NCBI GenBank assembly: GCA_025766275.1
Contig: JAFKAC010000118.1
Span: 62,001 to 126,000 of the forward strand
DNA from: Lactarius indigo
Lineage: Eukaryota > Basidiomycota > Agaricomycetes > Russulales > Russulaceae
DNA length: 64,000 bases
Reading direction: 5' to 3'
The translations under genes were made by a program, and so were the position numbers. Each line of letters opens with the position of its first letter. Position 1 is the first letter of the stretch. This document shows positions 10,040-21,859 of this stretch, piece by piece. A model generated the notes under the pieces. It saw only the letters and a program-made list of their open reading frames with translations, had not been told where the DNA came from and ran no database searches.

Positions 10040-11760
10040 AGCTCTGACCAGGTTTGCTGGACCCGATGTTGATGATGAAAGGGTGAATCTCCTCTGGGAC
10101 AGTGATGTGGTCGAGGAGGAGATTGGGGGGAGGGTAGAGGCCTCTGGAGGGGGCATCGGCAGGGTTCTAGGCACTGGGGATGTATCTGGTGTGAATCAAC
10201 CAGTCGCTGCTTTCCGAAAATTTGAGTATGCAGTGAAAAATGTTGTTGGTGGGTCTGTTGGCACTGGACCTTTTCCACCATCCTTTGATGACCACCCTGT
10301 TGTCCCTGTAAACTTTGAGATGCTGGCCCTTGTCTGCATGCAAGCATAAACTGATGATAAGGAGCTCAAAACTGATGGCTTCGGCCCACTGGATGTCTCG
10401 CCCCTGAGACTTCCAGCTGTCAATGAGGCACCATGCCCGCCACCTGGGGCCAATGGCGATTGCCACGCAGAAGCCTGAGCTGGTGTCAGAGTAGGCTTCA
10501 TGGTCGATGATGGGTTGGGGTTCAGGTATGGGTCGGGAGAGCTCTGGTCGGCTGAGGTGCTGTTTCCACCAGCTAAGATCGTTCGAAGTGTTCTGGGGTG
10601 GGGTGCACAGTAGGAAAGGATTGTTATTGCATGAGGCGAGCATGGCCTCTAGGTTGGTGAGATAGGCCCATCCTGAGGGCAACACCAGTGAGGCGTGAAG
10701 GAGCTTGCCGTAGAGCCTTTGGGTCTCAAGGAGATTGTGCATGCATTTGGCCTCCCATTCCGTGATCGCTGCAAGGTATTTGGTCTTTTTGACCTCAAGT
10801 AGGTGTACAATTTGGTTATGCAGATCCCAATGGAGCCTGAGGTAGGGAACTTCAATTGCAAAGGGGATTGATTTCGATGATTCCCACCAGATGCTGAGGC
10901 ACAATGAGATTCTGTCAATGTTATCGTCTGTGTATGTGAACTCTGTGTCCTGCGTAGATCATGGGGAGGCATCCGCCAAGTCTTGCAACACCAACTTACA
11001 GTCTTCGATGAACTCCTCAGGGGAGTCGTCTGGCTGGGTTTTTCCTCTGAACCATAGACGGCTGCCATCCTGCACCTGCCCTCTGTGTGCATTGATCTCA
11101 GAGTGCCAGCTGGTTCGCTGCACATTGTAAGTGGTGAGATGCTTCTGTGGGATTCTGAAGAATATATGGTCGTTGACCCATTTTGCCAGGGGGCCAATGC
11201 CGTGGCCTTGGAAAATGTCTGCACCGGCATCTGCCACCATCCCATACACACCCCTGGCAGAGGTGAGCTGAAGTTGTTGCAGGTATTGACGGCAAACTCA
11301 TCATTCACTTGCAGGCGAATGATGAGGCCAGGCCATTGGGCAGGGGTGGCAGGGATGGTTCTGTAGGCCTCCGCCATGTTGTGTACTGAGGCCTGGGATC
11401 CTGGGGGGAGGCGGGTGATAAGCAGGGTGACTGCAGAAAAGGTGCCCCAGGTACACAGGAAATTCTTGCTGTTAATGTGATCATTGATTGCTGTCGCTTT
11501 GGGGATGGGATGGTGCAGATGAGAGAAGTTATGAACCGCCCAGTACTTACCAGGCTTGGATGTTTTGGGAACCAGAGACAGAGGGGAGGATTGAAACGGG
11601 CCCAGACTGGCCTCCAACTGCTCCTGTGTGAAAGGGCCAATGTAGCGGCCAACAGCAAACTTGTGTTCCATGATGGCAGTATATACATTAAGCAGGGAAC
11701 TAATAGATGCATGATTTGGTGGAACAAAAGTACAAGAAAAGGATGGAATTCCCAGATTAA
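10040..11760 (-). pseudogene. DIRS-like reverse transcriptase / RNase H
   Basis: Conserved blocks on the minus strand include GRYIGPFTQEQLEASLGPF, SSPLSLVPKTSKPGKYW, LPPGSQASVHNMAEAYRTIP, ADIFQGHGIGPLAKW with VNDHIFFRI (active site at about 11166-11177), LYGKLLHASLVLPSGWAYL and the RNase H start AYSDTSSGF (about 10480-10495). The polymerase motif, normally VDDH in this family, reads VNDH, a GAC-to-AAC change at a CpG that removes a metal-binding aspartate. Several frameshifts and stops are present. The end continues past 10167 with NPADAPSRGLYPP, a typical RNase H C-terminal block. Confidence 0.82.
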
Positions 11761-11879
11761 AGCCGGCAGTGAGGCTGGGGACCAGTAAAGGGTATCTGGA
11801 TAGGAGACCGAGGTGTGAGAGCTCTGATGCCCAAGCATCTCAGATGTATGGTGTGAGGGGTTCACACCTTCTCTGCTCG

Positions 11880-13636
11880 AGGGCACAACTGGGCCCCATG
11901 GTCAAGCTTTCCACATCTGGAGCACCTGTGGCACTTGGGATGACTTGCAGAGGAGCATCCTTTGGGGATTTGCCAGTCGAAGTACATGGGGAGGCTGTCT
12001 GCCATGACCAACCTCCTGCCGCTTTTTCTGGCAACACCAGCTGAGCCATCCTAGAGCTTGAGGCCCTCGCATTTGGAGAAGGTGTGATCGTGGAGACCGA
12101 GGCAAGCTGCGCAGACTCCCCCATGTGGGCCTGCGCCAGACTGAAAAAACTCAGGCTTGTCTGGCCTGGGGCGCTTGGTGGTGCTCCAAGGGTGTGCATC
12201 CTGGTGGATGGGATATGTGCCATGGGAGGCATGTGGGGAGTGCTTCCTGGGGGAAGGGGTGCGATGAGGGGATGAGGAGTGTGTGTGGCCATGCGAGTGG
12301 CCAGCCTGATCACAATGTCTGGGGGTGGCATGTGACAAAGGCAGTTCGGGGATGGCTTGTGTTCTCAAGAACTAGGTTTGCTGGCAGAAAAAGGAGATGG
12401 CAGCAACAGTGGGGTAGCATGGGACAGTGCCAGCAAGGGGTTGTGGTTGATGGCACATGGGGCAGGGCTGGCACCAGGGGGGCAATGTCGAAGCCCTGGT
12501 TGTGCTTAAAAGCATCGAACCACTCACGCCTCATGTGGCTCTGGTACAGAATTAGTACTGCGTTGCCATTGTCTTGAACTCTTCTAGGGTGCAGTTCAAG
12601 AGCGACAAAGAAAGCCACCAAGGAGTCAATGTGCTCTGGGGGCCAGACTCCTGATTGTGCCATGAAATGTAGCATGGTGTTTTTTGCATACATTACCTCA
12701 TCCCAGGCCAGACTCTTGTCACTTCGGATGTTCCAAGAGGGTCTCACAGTGGACAGCAGACGGATGGCCAGGGTGTCCTCAAGCTGTGTGAAGGCCATAG
12801 TGTCTTGATTGACCAATCTGTGGGAGTCGGCAGCGGCATCTCTGCAACCTCTGATGGTGTAGTCAAGTTTGACGTACTCAAGGTTGTTAATTTTGTTGAG
12901 GGCGTATTGGGCTGGACAAGGTTCGATCCAATTGCTGATGCCCTTACCTGTCACAGTACCAGCTGACCGTCCGTGATGTTTTGACATTCAAGGGTTCTGC
13001 TTGTCAAGGCAGAGAGAATAAATGCTGACTTGGCACGTGCATGCACAAGTGAGAAGGTAAACACTGGATTGAAAGACGAAGAGTAGACAAGCTAGTACTA
13101 CTCTGTGGCTACATCTTAAACACTTGTACATACTGGTGTTTTTCGTGACTGTTTTCTGTATTTACAAAGCTCCTAATGAGCTGGCAGAATTCCTGAATAC
13201 GTGGCAAGACAGCTGACAAGAAGTGAGATACCGTTGGCAATCGATGTGACGTGTCCGCTTTGTGAGCGTGATGTCACATGAGCATGACATTACCTCTGAT
13301 GAAGGAACCGATTTTTGGTTTCTTTTTCTCCGCTTCTTTGCGCTGCAGCTCAACTTCTTTCTCACACAGGGCTTGCTGAGCGTCTTCCTCTTCCTGTGCT
13401 AACCTGTCCTGCTCTTCTTGCTCCACTTGGTCTTGCACTTCTTGTTCAAGCCAGGCAGCTCTTTGGTTGTCGTTTTCTCTGGACCAGGCATCTCTCAGGT
13501 GCTGAGTGGCCCCTTCTTTGGTGAGGGGATCTATGCCTGGGTGGGCATCAATCATTGTTTGCCTCAAAAATTCCCATTCATCGCCTTCAAAGTTTGGGCA
13601 TCTTGCCTGAGTTGGATCTTTGAGAATGCATGGCAT
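11880..13636 (-). pseudogene. DIRS-like Gag, split by a solo LTR
   Basis: The N-terminal part (13636-13290) begins MPCILKDPTQARCPNFEGDE and contains a Glu/Gln/Lys-rich coiled-coil stretch ending KKKPKIGSFI. The second part (12948 down) continues ISNWIEPCPAQYALNKINN, GCRDAAADSHRL, MLHFMAQSGVWPPE and LILYQSHMRREWFDAFK. Two cysteine knuckles follow: CAACLGLHDHTFSKC (about 12065-12113) and CSRCGKLDHGAQLC (about 11890-11940). These blocks match DIRS Gag proteins of basidiomycetes. Removing the solo LTR plus one copy of its 5-bp duplication restores the frame between GSFI and ISNW. Later frameshifts show that the gene is dead. Confidence 0.78.
12949..13289 (-). repeat. Solo LTR (341 bp), family without a full copy in the window
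   Basis: The insertion is bounded by TTACC on both sides (12944-12948 and 13290-13294). In minus orientation it begins TGTCATGCTCATGTGACA and ends CTGTGACA, giving TG...CA termini with a short inverted repeat (TGTCA/TGACA). It sits inside the DIRS-like gag. The orientation is not certain because the termini are palindromic. Confidence 0.82.
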
Positions 13637-13839
13637 TTGTCAGAGAGGGAGAGAGGCGTTTCTCACAAAGGTGTGGAGAAGATAAAAGAAAAGATACCAG
13701 TTTTCTAGGCCAGTTGGAAAAGTGGGCAGGCAGGTGGTGGCAGGCAAGGAAGGAATGGGCCACGTGCCGCCTAGCCCGCTCACTCAAAGACCCTGCTCTA
13801 AGGCACCGCTTGTGCCTCACTCTGCCTCAGACTGGCCAG

Positions 13840-14586
13840 CCAGTTGTTGTGAGTGAATTCAGCTATTGGCAGATATGCTGCCCAGTTATCTTGATGCTCA
13901 TTAGCCCAGAAATGTAAGTACTGCTCCAGCCATTGATTGGTATGCTCTGACTGTCCATCAGTGCGTGGATGATAGGCAGTGGAAATGTTCTGTTTGATCC
14001 CCAGTATTCAACACACCTCCTTTGTGAATTTGGATGTGAAACAAGGGTCACAATTGCTAATGATTTTATGCGGCAACCTGAATTGTTTAAACACATGATT
14101 GACATACAGGATAGTGGTTTCTTCAGCAGTGATTTCCTCATTGCATGGAATAAATATCAAGGCCTTGCTGCAATCATGATCAGTGACAGTTAGAATGCTA
14201 TCATAGCATTGGGATATTGGTAACTTTGTAATGAAGTCCAGGGCTATGGTATGAAATGGGGCAGTGTCCATTAGTGGGGTGATGGGTTGTAGAGGGGCAT
14301 GAGTCAGTCTAGTATTGACTTTGTTGCGTTGGCATTCAGTGCAGCTGGTGACATACTCATAGACGTCTCAACAGAGGTGAGGCCACCAGTAGTGTCATTC
14401 TATGATTTGTTAGGTATGACTGATACCTGGATGGCTGTGGACCGGAGGGTTGTGATGATCGTGGATAATTGTTTGGTAGGCTGAGGTTGGTCCAGTAATT
14501 ACCAGGCGTCCATCTTTATACCACTTGCCCTCTATTTTCTTTAGCTGATGTGTGTCCACCCAGTGCTTTATAATGCTTGGATCTTG
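13840..14586 (-). pseudogene. Gypsy-1 integrase zinc-binding and catalytic core
   Basis: The frame contains APFHTIALDFITKLP (first catalytic Asp), IISNCDPCFTSKF (second Asp; this family normally has SDRDPRFTS, so both Arg codons have become Cys, as expected from CpG decay) and TDGQSEHTNQWLEQYL (catalytic Glu). The upstream part contains a degraded H-H region (HDHHNPPVHSHPG). The frame ends at NNW at 13840, where the DIRS-like element begins, and continues at 6862. Confidence 0.85.
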
Positions 14587-15150
14587 TCACCGTCTCAGTT
14601 GTTGCAGCATCGGGTGTATTTCCAGTGTGTGTGCAACATCAGCTGCTCGTACAAATACTTTGGGGGGGAGGACGACTACACCTTGGTTGTCCTCCTCTCC
14701 TTGATTGTAGTCTGGTCGTCTGGAGAGGGCATCCACTCTTCCATTGTTCTTCCCCTTTATGTGGTGGATCTCAAAGTCATATTCCATCAACTCCAGCACC
14801 TCTCTGGTGACTCTTCTACTAATCTTTTGTGGGGTCTTCCAGTATTGGAGGTTGAGATGGTCTGAGAATATTTTGATTTTGTGGGGTGACCCTGCAAGTA
14901 AGGGCCTCCGATGCCAAAGAGCCTTGACAATGGCTAGTAGTTCCAAGTCATAGATGTCATAGTTTTGTTCTGCCTTGCTCAGCATGGCTGAATAATATCC
15001 TATGGGGTGCTTGCACCCATCACTTTTCTTTTGCAAGAGAACAGTGCCTACTGCATATCCTGATGCATCTACCTCTAGTTCAAATTGGTCTTGTAGGTGG
15101 GGGTGAGCCAGCACTGGTTCTTCTGTAACAAGGCATTTGAGAGTTCAGAA
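14587..15150 (-). pseudogene. Gypsy-1 RNase H
   Basis: The frame reads FELEVDASGYAVGTVLLQK, PIGYYSAMLSKAEQNYDIYD, ELLAIVKALWHRRPLL, IKIFSDHLNLQYW and FEIHHIKGKNNGRVDALSRR. This is the Ty3/gypsy RNase H with its catalytic DASGYA, E-L-L-A-I and SDH positions and the terminal ADALSRRPD-type signature (here VDALSRRPD). It is open over about 175 codons and bounded by TGA codons. Confidence 0.88.
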
Positions 15151-16300
15151 CACATTTTCCTCGTCCTCTGTCCACTTCCACTCAGCATCCTTCCTTGTGA
15201 GTTGATTTAGCAGTCATGCATGGGTTGTGAAACCTTGGATGAATAAGCAGTAAAAGTTGCAGAAGCCTAAAAAGGAGTGTACATCCCTGACTTTTGTTGG
15301 TGTCAGCCAGTCTTTAATGCCATGAACTTTTACCAGGTCCATGCATGTTACCTCCTTTTCAAGGATTACCCCCAGGCAATCCATCTGAGGTTGGTGGAAG
15401 AGGCACTTCTTGAGTTTGAAGTACAGGTCATTCTCCTGTGCGACATGAAGCACATCCATAACAGCTGTGATGTGAGCATTGGAGTCATATCCCTCCCAAG
15501 TGGCGATGCCTATATCATCCATGTACACCCTTATAACTGTGCCCGCTCATTCGTGTTTTGCAATTGTGTCATGATAGATGTGGTTCATCATTGTTTGAAA
15601 GGTTGCAGGTGAGTTGGTTAGGCTGAAGAACATGACTGTAGGCTCAAAAAGCCCAAACTTAGTCTTGAATGCTGCCTTCTCTTGATCACCTTTGCATATC
15701 CAAATGTTGTTATACCCCCATCAAATGTTGAGCTTAGTGTAGATGTGTGCATTACTAAGGTCATAAATAAGGTCTTGAATAAGCGGGAGTGGGTACTGGT
15801 TTTGGACAGTGTGTGAATTGATAACGTGATAGTCCTGTATGGGATGTAGCTTTCTGTCCTTCTTTTTAACAAAGAAGAAAGATGAGGTGTATGGGGAAAT
15901 GGAAGGGTGTAAGTACCCTTGTTGAAGTTTCTCGTCTAGGAACTCCTTGAGTTTTCCCTCCTCTTCTTATGTGAGCAGGTAGATTTTGCAGTCTATGGCA
16001 GTAGGAGCTCCAGGTTTGAAGTCAATGGTGTGATCCCACAGTCATGCCAGGGGAAATTGTTGGGAGGCCTCCTCACTGAAGAGCTTCTTAAAGGTGTGGT
16101 ATACCTTTGGCAGTTTGACTTGTTTTTCTCCTTTGTGTGCTTGAATTGCCAACTCAGTGGATGTGGTCGCACAGATGTGTACATCTTTTTCATCCAATTC
16201 TTCTACTATCCTATCTTTTTCATCATCAGTGAGGGTCAAGGTGATGACAATTTGTTGGTCTTGACTGTCCTGAGTACTGATGATGACCGGCATCACTTCC
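15151..16300 (-). pseudogene. Gypsy-1 reverse transcriptase, several in-frame TGA
   Basis: Conserved blocks in order are a region with SPYTSSFFFVKKKDRKL, NQYPLPLIQDLIYDLSNAHI, FGLFEPTVMFFSLTNSPATF, MYMDDIGIATW (catalytic YMDD, about 15500-15530) and VHSFLGFCNFYCLFIQGF. The frame is broken by TGA codons where the family has Arg, for example after KLNI and after TTHA, consistent with CGA to TGA. It is non-functional. Confidence 0.85.
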
Positions 16301-16617
16301 TTGTGTATTACTGCATCTCACCAATTGATGGTAGGTTGGTATGTTGCCAACCATGGGTAGCTGAGGAAAATGACTTCATTTCTGAGGTCCATGACCAGGA
16401 ACCTCATAGTCTTATGGTATCCTTTGGCGTAGGCATCTAGGTCCAAGAAGTGAGTGATGGACCCAGCTTTATTTTCCATATTGTCTATATTCCATGTCTT
16501 CCATGCCTGGGGTAAGGGTTGGACCCTGATCCCCATTTTTGAAGCAAACTTTGGGTTTATGAAGTTGTTGGTGGCTCCAGAGTCCACCAATGCTCTTATG
16601 TCAGCCATTTGGTAATT
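16301..16617 (-). pseudogene. Gypsy-1 aspartic protease
   Basis: The frame starts near MADIRALVDSGATNNFINPKF, with the catalytic LVDSGAT motif and the following helix. It ends FLSYPWLATYQPTINW before a stop at about 16318. Homologous stretches are present in gypsy-2 (around 51960-52260) and gypsy-3 (61500-61802). The 120 bases upstream (16618-16737) match the Gag-protease junction of gypsy-3 up to the target duplication of the 30.4-kb element. Confidence 0.82.
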
Positions 16618-16744
16618 TGTGCAGATCGAAACTGGGATTCGAAGAGATCAAAAGCATGTCATGATTACAGAATTACAATTTAAAGCCCTCAGCCAGGCCA
16701 ATGGGTTCAGGTGCTCCAAAAACCCTCTTTTCCCCATAAATCCT

Positions 16745-16805
16745 CACATAATGACGCAAATAATTAATGATACATTCGTAAAACCCCATGTGCAAATGAC
16801 CCTAA
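16745..16805 (+). repeat. Left terminal inverted repeat of the KDZ element
   Basis: It begins CACATAATGACGCAAAT. Further in, GATACATTCGTAAAACC and CCCATGTGCAA match, with a few differences, the inverted right end. The first ten bases are identical to the left end of the 2.96-kb element at 55072. Confidence 0.85.
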
Positions 16806-16860
16806 TACATTGGTGAAACCCACGTGGGCCTACATAGTAAAGGCAGACGTAAATCACAAA

Positions 16861-19800
16861 TGGGCCTATTAAATAGAACTGCCGAATTGTTCAGATGGGG
16901 CCAGCGACATCAGCTGGAGATACCTTACCATGATTAAGAGATGGGCCCACTACACAGAAAACACTTCGCAGGTGCTGCCGATAGTCTCAAATGGGCCCAA
17001 TGTTATTCCTAAGTGACACTGCCAAATTCCTTGAATAGGCCCAGTGCTGCCCCTGAGACACGCTGCCGACGGTCTCAAATGGGCCCAGTATTATTCCCCT
17101 GAAATGCTACCGATTGCCTTGAATGGGCCCATAATGGCTCCTAGGACATGCTGCCGATGGGCTCAAATGGGCCCAGAATTGATCCTTGGTGAAATTGACA
17201 ATTGTATCGAATGGGCCTGGTGCCAATCATAAGATATGCTGCCGATGGTCCCAAATGGGCCCGGTATTTTCCTAAGTGACACTACCAATTTCCTTGAATG
17301 GGCCCAGCGTTGCTCTTGATAGATGCTGCCGATGGTCTCAAATGGGCCCGGTGTTCTCCTAAGTGATGCTACCGATTTCCCTGAATGGGCCCAGTGCAAA
17401 TCATAAGATATGGTACCGATGGTCTCAAATGGGCCCAGTGTTTTCCTAGGTGACACTACTGATTGCTTTGAATGGGCCCAACATTGCTCTTAATAAGTGC
17501 TGCCGATGGCCTCAAATGGGCCCAGAATTGATCCTTGGTGAAATTGACGATTGTATTGAATGGGCCTAGTGTCAATCATAAGATATGCTGCCGATGGTCT
17601 CAAATGGGCCTGGTGTTTTCCTAAGTGATACTACCGATTGCTTTGAATGGGCCCAGTGTTGTTCTTCGGCGATTTCACCGATTGCTTTGAATGGACCCAG
17701 CGTTGCTCTCGATAAATGCTGCCGATGGCCTCAAATGGGCCCAGAATTGATCCTTGGTGAAATTGACGATTGTATTGAATGGGCCCAGTGAAAATCATAA
17801 GATATGGTACCGATGGTCTCAAATGGGCCCAGTGATTTCCTGAGTGACATTCCCGATTTCCTTGAATGGGCCCAGCGTTGCTCTTAATAAATGCTGCCGA
17901 TGGCCTCAAATGGGCCCAAAATTGATCCTTGGTGAAATTGACGATTGTATTGAATGGGCCCAGTGCAAATCATAAGATATGGTACCGATGGTCTCAAATG
18001 GGCCCAGTGATTTCCTGAGTGACACTACTGATTGCTTTGAATAGGCCCAGCATTGCTCTCGATAAATGCTGCCGATGGCCTCAAATGGGCCCAGCATTGA
18101 TCCTTGGTGAAATTGACGATTGTATTGAATGGGCCTAGTGTCAATCATAAGATATGCTGCCGATGGTCTCAAATGGGCCCAGTGTTTTCCTGAGTGACAT
18201 TCCCGATTTCCTTGAATGGGCCCAGCGTTGCTCTTGATAAATGCTGCCGATGGCCTCAAATGGGCCCAGAATTGATCCTTGGTGAAATTGACGATTGTAT
18301 TGAATGGGCCCAGTGTCAATCATAAGATATGCTGCCGATGGTCTCAAATGGGCCCAGTGATTTCCTGAGTGACATTCCCGATTTCCTTGAATGGGCCCAG
18401 CGTTGCTCTTGATAAATGCTGCCGATGGCCTCAAATGGGCCCAGAATTGATCCTTGGTGAAATTGACGATTGTATTGAATGGGCCTAGTGTCAATCATAA
18501 GATATGCTGCCGATGGTCTCAAATGGGCCCAGTGATTTCCTGAGTGACATTCCCGATTTCCTTGAATGGGCCCAGCGTTGCTCTTAATAAATGCTGCCGA
18601 TGGCCTCAAATGGGCCCAGAATTGATCCTTGGTGAAATTGACGATTGTATTGAATGGGCCCAGTGCAAATCATAAGATATGGTACCGATGGTCTCAAATG
18701 GGCCCAGTGATTTCCTGAGTGACACTACTGATTGCTTTGAATAGGCCCAGCATTGCTCTCGATAAATGCTGCCGATGGCCTCAAATGGGCCCAGCATTGA
18801 TCCTTGGTGAAATTGACGATTGTATTGAATGGGCCCAGTGTCAATCATAAGATATGCTGCCGATGGTCTCAAATGGGCCTGGTGTTTTCCTAAGTGACAC
18901 TACCGATTGCTTTGAATGGGCCCAGTGTTGTTCTTCGGCGATTTCACCGATTGCTTTGAATGGGCCCAGCGTTGCTCTCGATAAATGCTGCCGATGGCCT
19001 CAAATGGGCCTGGTGTTTTCCTAAGTGACACTACCGATTGCTTTGAATGGGCCCAGTGTTGTTCTTCGGCGATTTCACCGATTGCTTTGAATGGACCCAG
19101 CGTTGCTCTCGATAAATGCTGCCGATGGCCTCAAATGGGCCCAGAATTGATCCTTGGTGAAATTGACGATTGTATTGAATGGGCCTAGTGTCAATCATAA
19201 GATATGCTGCTGATGGTCTCAAATGGGCCCAGTGATTTCCTGGGTGACATTCCCGATTTCCTTGAATGGGCCCAGTGTTGCTCTTAATAAATGCTGCCGA
19301 TGGCCTCAAATGGGCCCAGAATTGATCCTTGGTGAAATTGACGATTGTATTGAATGGGCCCAGTGCAAATCATAAGATATGGTACCAATGGTCTCAAATG
19401 GGCCTGGTGTTTTCCTAAGTGACACTACCGATTGCTTTGAATGGGCCCAGCGTTGCTCTTAATAAATGCTGCCAATGGCCTCAAATGGGCCCAGCATTGA
19501 TACTTGGCGAAATTGCCGATTGCATTGAATGGGCCCAGTATCAATCAAGGTATGGTACCGACGGTCTCAAATGGCCCCGATGTTTTCCCAAGTGATACTA
19601 CTGAAATCTTTGAATGGGCCCGGCACTGCTCTTAATAAATGCTGCCGATGGTCTCAAATGGGCCCAGTGTTGTTCGTCAGTGATACTACCAATTGCCTTG
19701 AATGGGCCCAGTGTTGCAAATGATTCGTGCTGCCGATGGTACCCCATGGACCCAGTGTTATTCCTGAGTGTTACTACCAATTGCCTTGAATGGGCTCAAA

Positions 19801-20340
19801 ATTACTAGCGAGATACACTGCCAACAGGCTTAAATGGGCCCAGCATTGCTTGTGAGACATGCTGCCGGTGGGCTCAAATGGGCCCAGCATTGCCCCTTGA
19901 TGACATCCCTAATCAACTCAATGTTGCTTATGAAAAGTTATGAGGGAAAGCACCGATGGTCTTGAATGGACCCCATGTTGTTTATGAGGGGTGCTACCGC
20001 TGGGCTTAGCATCACTGACAAACCACATTGGGCCCATTTAAGACCATCGGCAGCATTTCTTAAGAGCAATTCTGGGCCAATTCAATCTAATCGGTAGTAT
20101 ATCACTTCGGAACAAGACTGCCGACTATGTTGGCTGGGCCCAGGCATGTTCCTGTGATGCGCAGCCAACCTTCAATAGGCCCAGCCATCCATGGTCAGTC
20201 CTGAAATGTGTTGCTGATAGCTTTGAATGGGCTAAGAATCCTTTTAAGGGCCACCATAGATTGCCTTTAATGGCCTGAGCCCTTCCCTCCAGAGTGCTGC
20301 CGATGGTCCTGAATGGGCCCAGAATTCTATGGGAAGCACT
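16861..20340 (+). repeat. Left subterminal minisatellite array, about 3.5 kb
   Basis: The basic unit is about 44 bp and carries CCGAT followed by GAATGGGCCCAG or AAATGGGCCCAG. Pairs form 87-bp monomers beginning ATGCTGCCGATGG, and in the middle of the array pairs of these form a higher-order unit of about 174 bp (for example near 18268, 18442 and 18617). The edges are more divergent than the centre, as expected for unequal exchange. Long open frames on both strands are by-products of an 87-bp period and are not genes. Confidence 0.93.
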
Positions 20341-20507
20341 GGCATATTTGTCTTGACATGTACCGCCTGAATGATCCCAGTGATACTCATTGTTGTCCAT
20401 CGGCAGACTGTCATTCCCTGCGTTCTTGGCCGGCAAGCTCTTTTGAGCGCACTCATATGTTTTCCAATCCGAAGCTTTAACATTTGGACTATATAACACT
20501 CGATATA

Positions 20508-21859
20508 CTACACAAGGTTCTGCACATCAGTATTGTCCAACTCCTCGATTATATCATCTATCACCTCACTCATTTCCTTCTCCTGCTGATAGATATTCCA
20601 TACCTGGGCATGGATTCGACGATTCCTTGATCCTTCAGCATGTAAGATGGCGACCCTGGTGCTGAGATCAAACTCTTCTTGCTGTTGTAAAGCAGAATAG
20701 ATGGTCAATGTTGCAAAAATCGGTAGTGGAATATACAGCATACCAGTACCTGCTCGGGAGGGTGCTGTACTTGCACGTGAAGCACCTCCACACTTTCATC
20801 ACCATGGCCTACCGGCACCTGTGAGTTGGAGGGAGATAGGTCATTCCCACTGAAAGTTCTGACTGTATATGGTGAGCAAGGTATGATTCGTAATCAGTCA
20901 AACTGGTACTCACTGTGTGCTACCGAATGGATTCCAATGCGCTCTCCAGCCTCGGTAGGTAGGGCCAAGTCCTCCCTAACATCTTCATTTGGCATCCCAT
21001 CCTGTCGCGATGGTGCGCAGGTTATCCCCTGAGCATGGGCCCCAGGCGAGACTGGCGAGTCCATCCCAAAGTTGTCCTGAGCCATTGGCAAGGGTGGCCC
21101 ATCCATACCAAAACTCTCCAGATCTTCGACCTCATGGTCTGTATATGCAGAGTAAGACATATTTTATAATCAGTCAAAATGGTACTCACTGTGTGCTGCC
21201 GACGAGATTCCTACACTCTCTCCAACCTCGGCAGGTAAGGCCAAGTCCATCTGGTACTCACCACACGCTGCCGAAGGGTTTCCTACACACTCTCTAACCT
21301 CGGCAGGTAGGGCCAAGTCCATCCCAAAGTCATCTTGAGCCGTTGGTGAGGGTGGCCCATCCATACCAAAACTGCCCCCATCTCGCACCTCCTGAGGAGC
21401 CTCTGAGTTGGTGACGCCATGGCCTTTTGGCACCTCAGAGGCACTGGAAGGTGGGGCATGCTTGCCCCATTCCCAAACTGTACATGCAGAGTTAGGGGTG
21501 AATGGAAATCAGTGAAAACGACACTTACCACGTGCTGCCTTGAGGCTGCCGATGGACCGAGTTGGCAGAGTAGGTGGAGGCGAATCCATCCCAAAGTCAG
21601 CTGGAACTGTAGGGGATGGAGATCCACCCATTCCAAAGTCGTCCTGAGCTACTGGGGATGGAGACCCGCCCATTCCAAAGTCATCCTGAGCTACCAGAGA
21701 TGGCGATCCATCCATCCCAAAGCTGTGTTTACTTTCTGGGGATGACTCCCCACCCATGCCATAATCGTCTTGACCTTCGGCAGATAGAAGTGGATCTTCA
21801 CTGATCCTGAGCTGTTGAGTGCTGACCAATATCGAAAGGGGAGAGCGAGATTGAGACAT
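20508..21859 (-). CDS. KDZ cargo: repeat-motif disordered protein, unknown function
   Basis: I do not recognise this gene. It begins MSQSRSPLSILVSTQQLR at 21859 and appears to have at least five exons joined by introns of about 50 bp, for example GTAAGT...TACAG near 21480-21533, GTGAGT...TACAG near 21141-21193 and another near 20872-20922. The exons encode a repeated phrase of the type DDFGMGGSPSPVAQ or SFGMDGPPSPTAQ, separated by ALPAEVGE-like spacers, so the protein is predicted to be mostly disordered and acidic. The last exon (to 20508) is different: FDLSTRVAILHAEGSRNRR, then YQQEKEMSEVIDDIIEEL, a probable helix or coiled coil. It lies just inside the left array and diverges from the gene at 22101. 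The motif repeats might be multivalent binding sites, but that is a guess. Confidence 0.6.

Larger units (their letters stand above)
6863..13839 (-). mobile_element. DIRS-like tyrosine-recombinase retrotransposon, decayed
   Basis: On the minus strand the order is Gag with zinc knuckles (13636-11880), RT-RNase H (11760-10040) and tyrosine recombinase (about 9880-7288), the order seen in DIRS elements. Removing 6863-13839 rejoins the gypsy-1 integrase in frame with no target duplication, as expected for tyrosine-recombinase integration. The exact ends are inferred from where gypsy homology stops and could be off by a few bases. I found no convincing terminal or split direct repeats by eye. An ORF1-only LINE (8328-9783) and a solo LTR (12949-13289) are nested in it. 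Its coding regions carry stops and lost catalytic residues. Confidence 0.8.

Noticed and set aside
9755..10174. A 416-codon frame starting MPRTLPMPPPEASTL
   Set aside because: Its first 140 codons are DIRS sequence in a wrong frame plus the LINE 5' end. The LINE ORF1 starts at 9754.
17163..19780. Several overlapping open frames of 60-137 codons on both strands
   Set aside because: They lie wholly in the left minisatellite array. The 87-bp period is a multiple of three, so frames stay open by repetition; there are no domains.
16861..20340. CRISPR-like regular repeats
   Set aside because: The spacers are themselves repeated, there are no cas genes, and the genome is eukaryotic.
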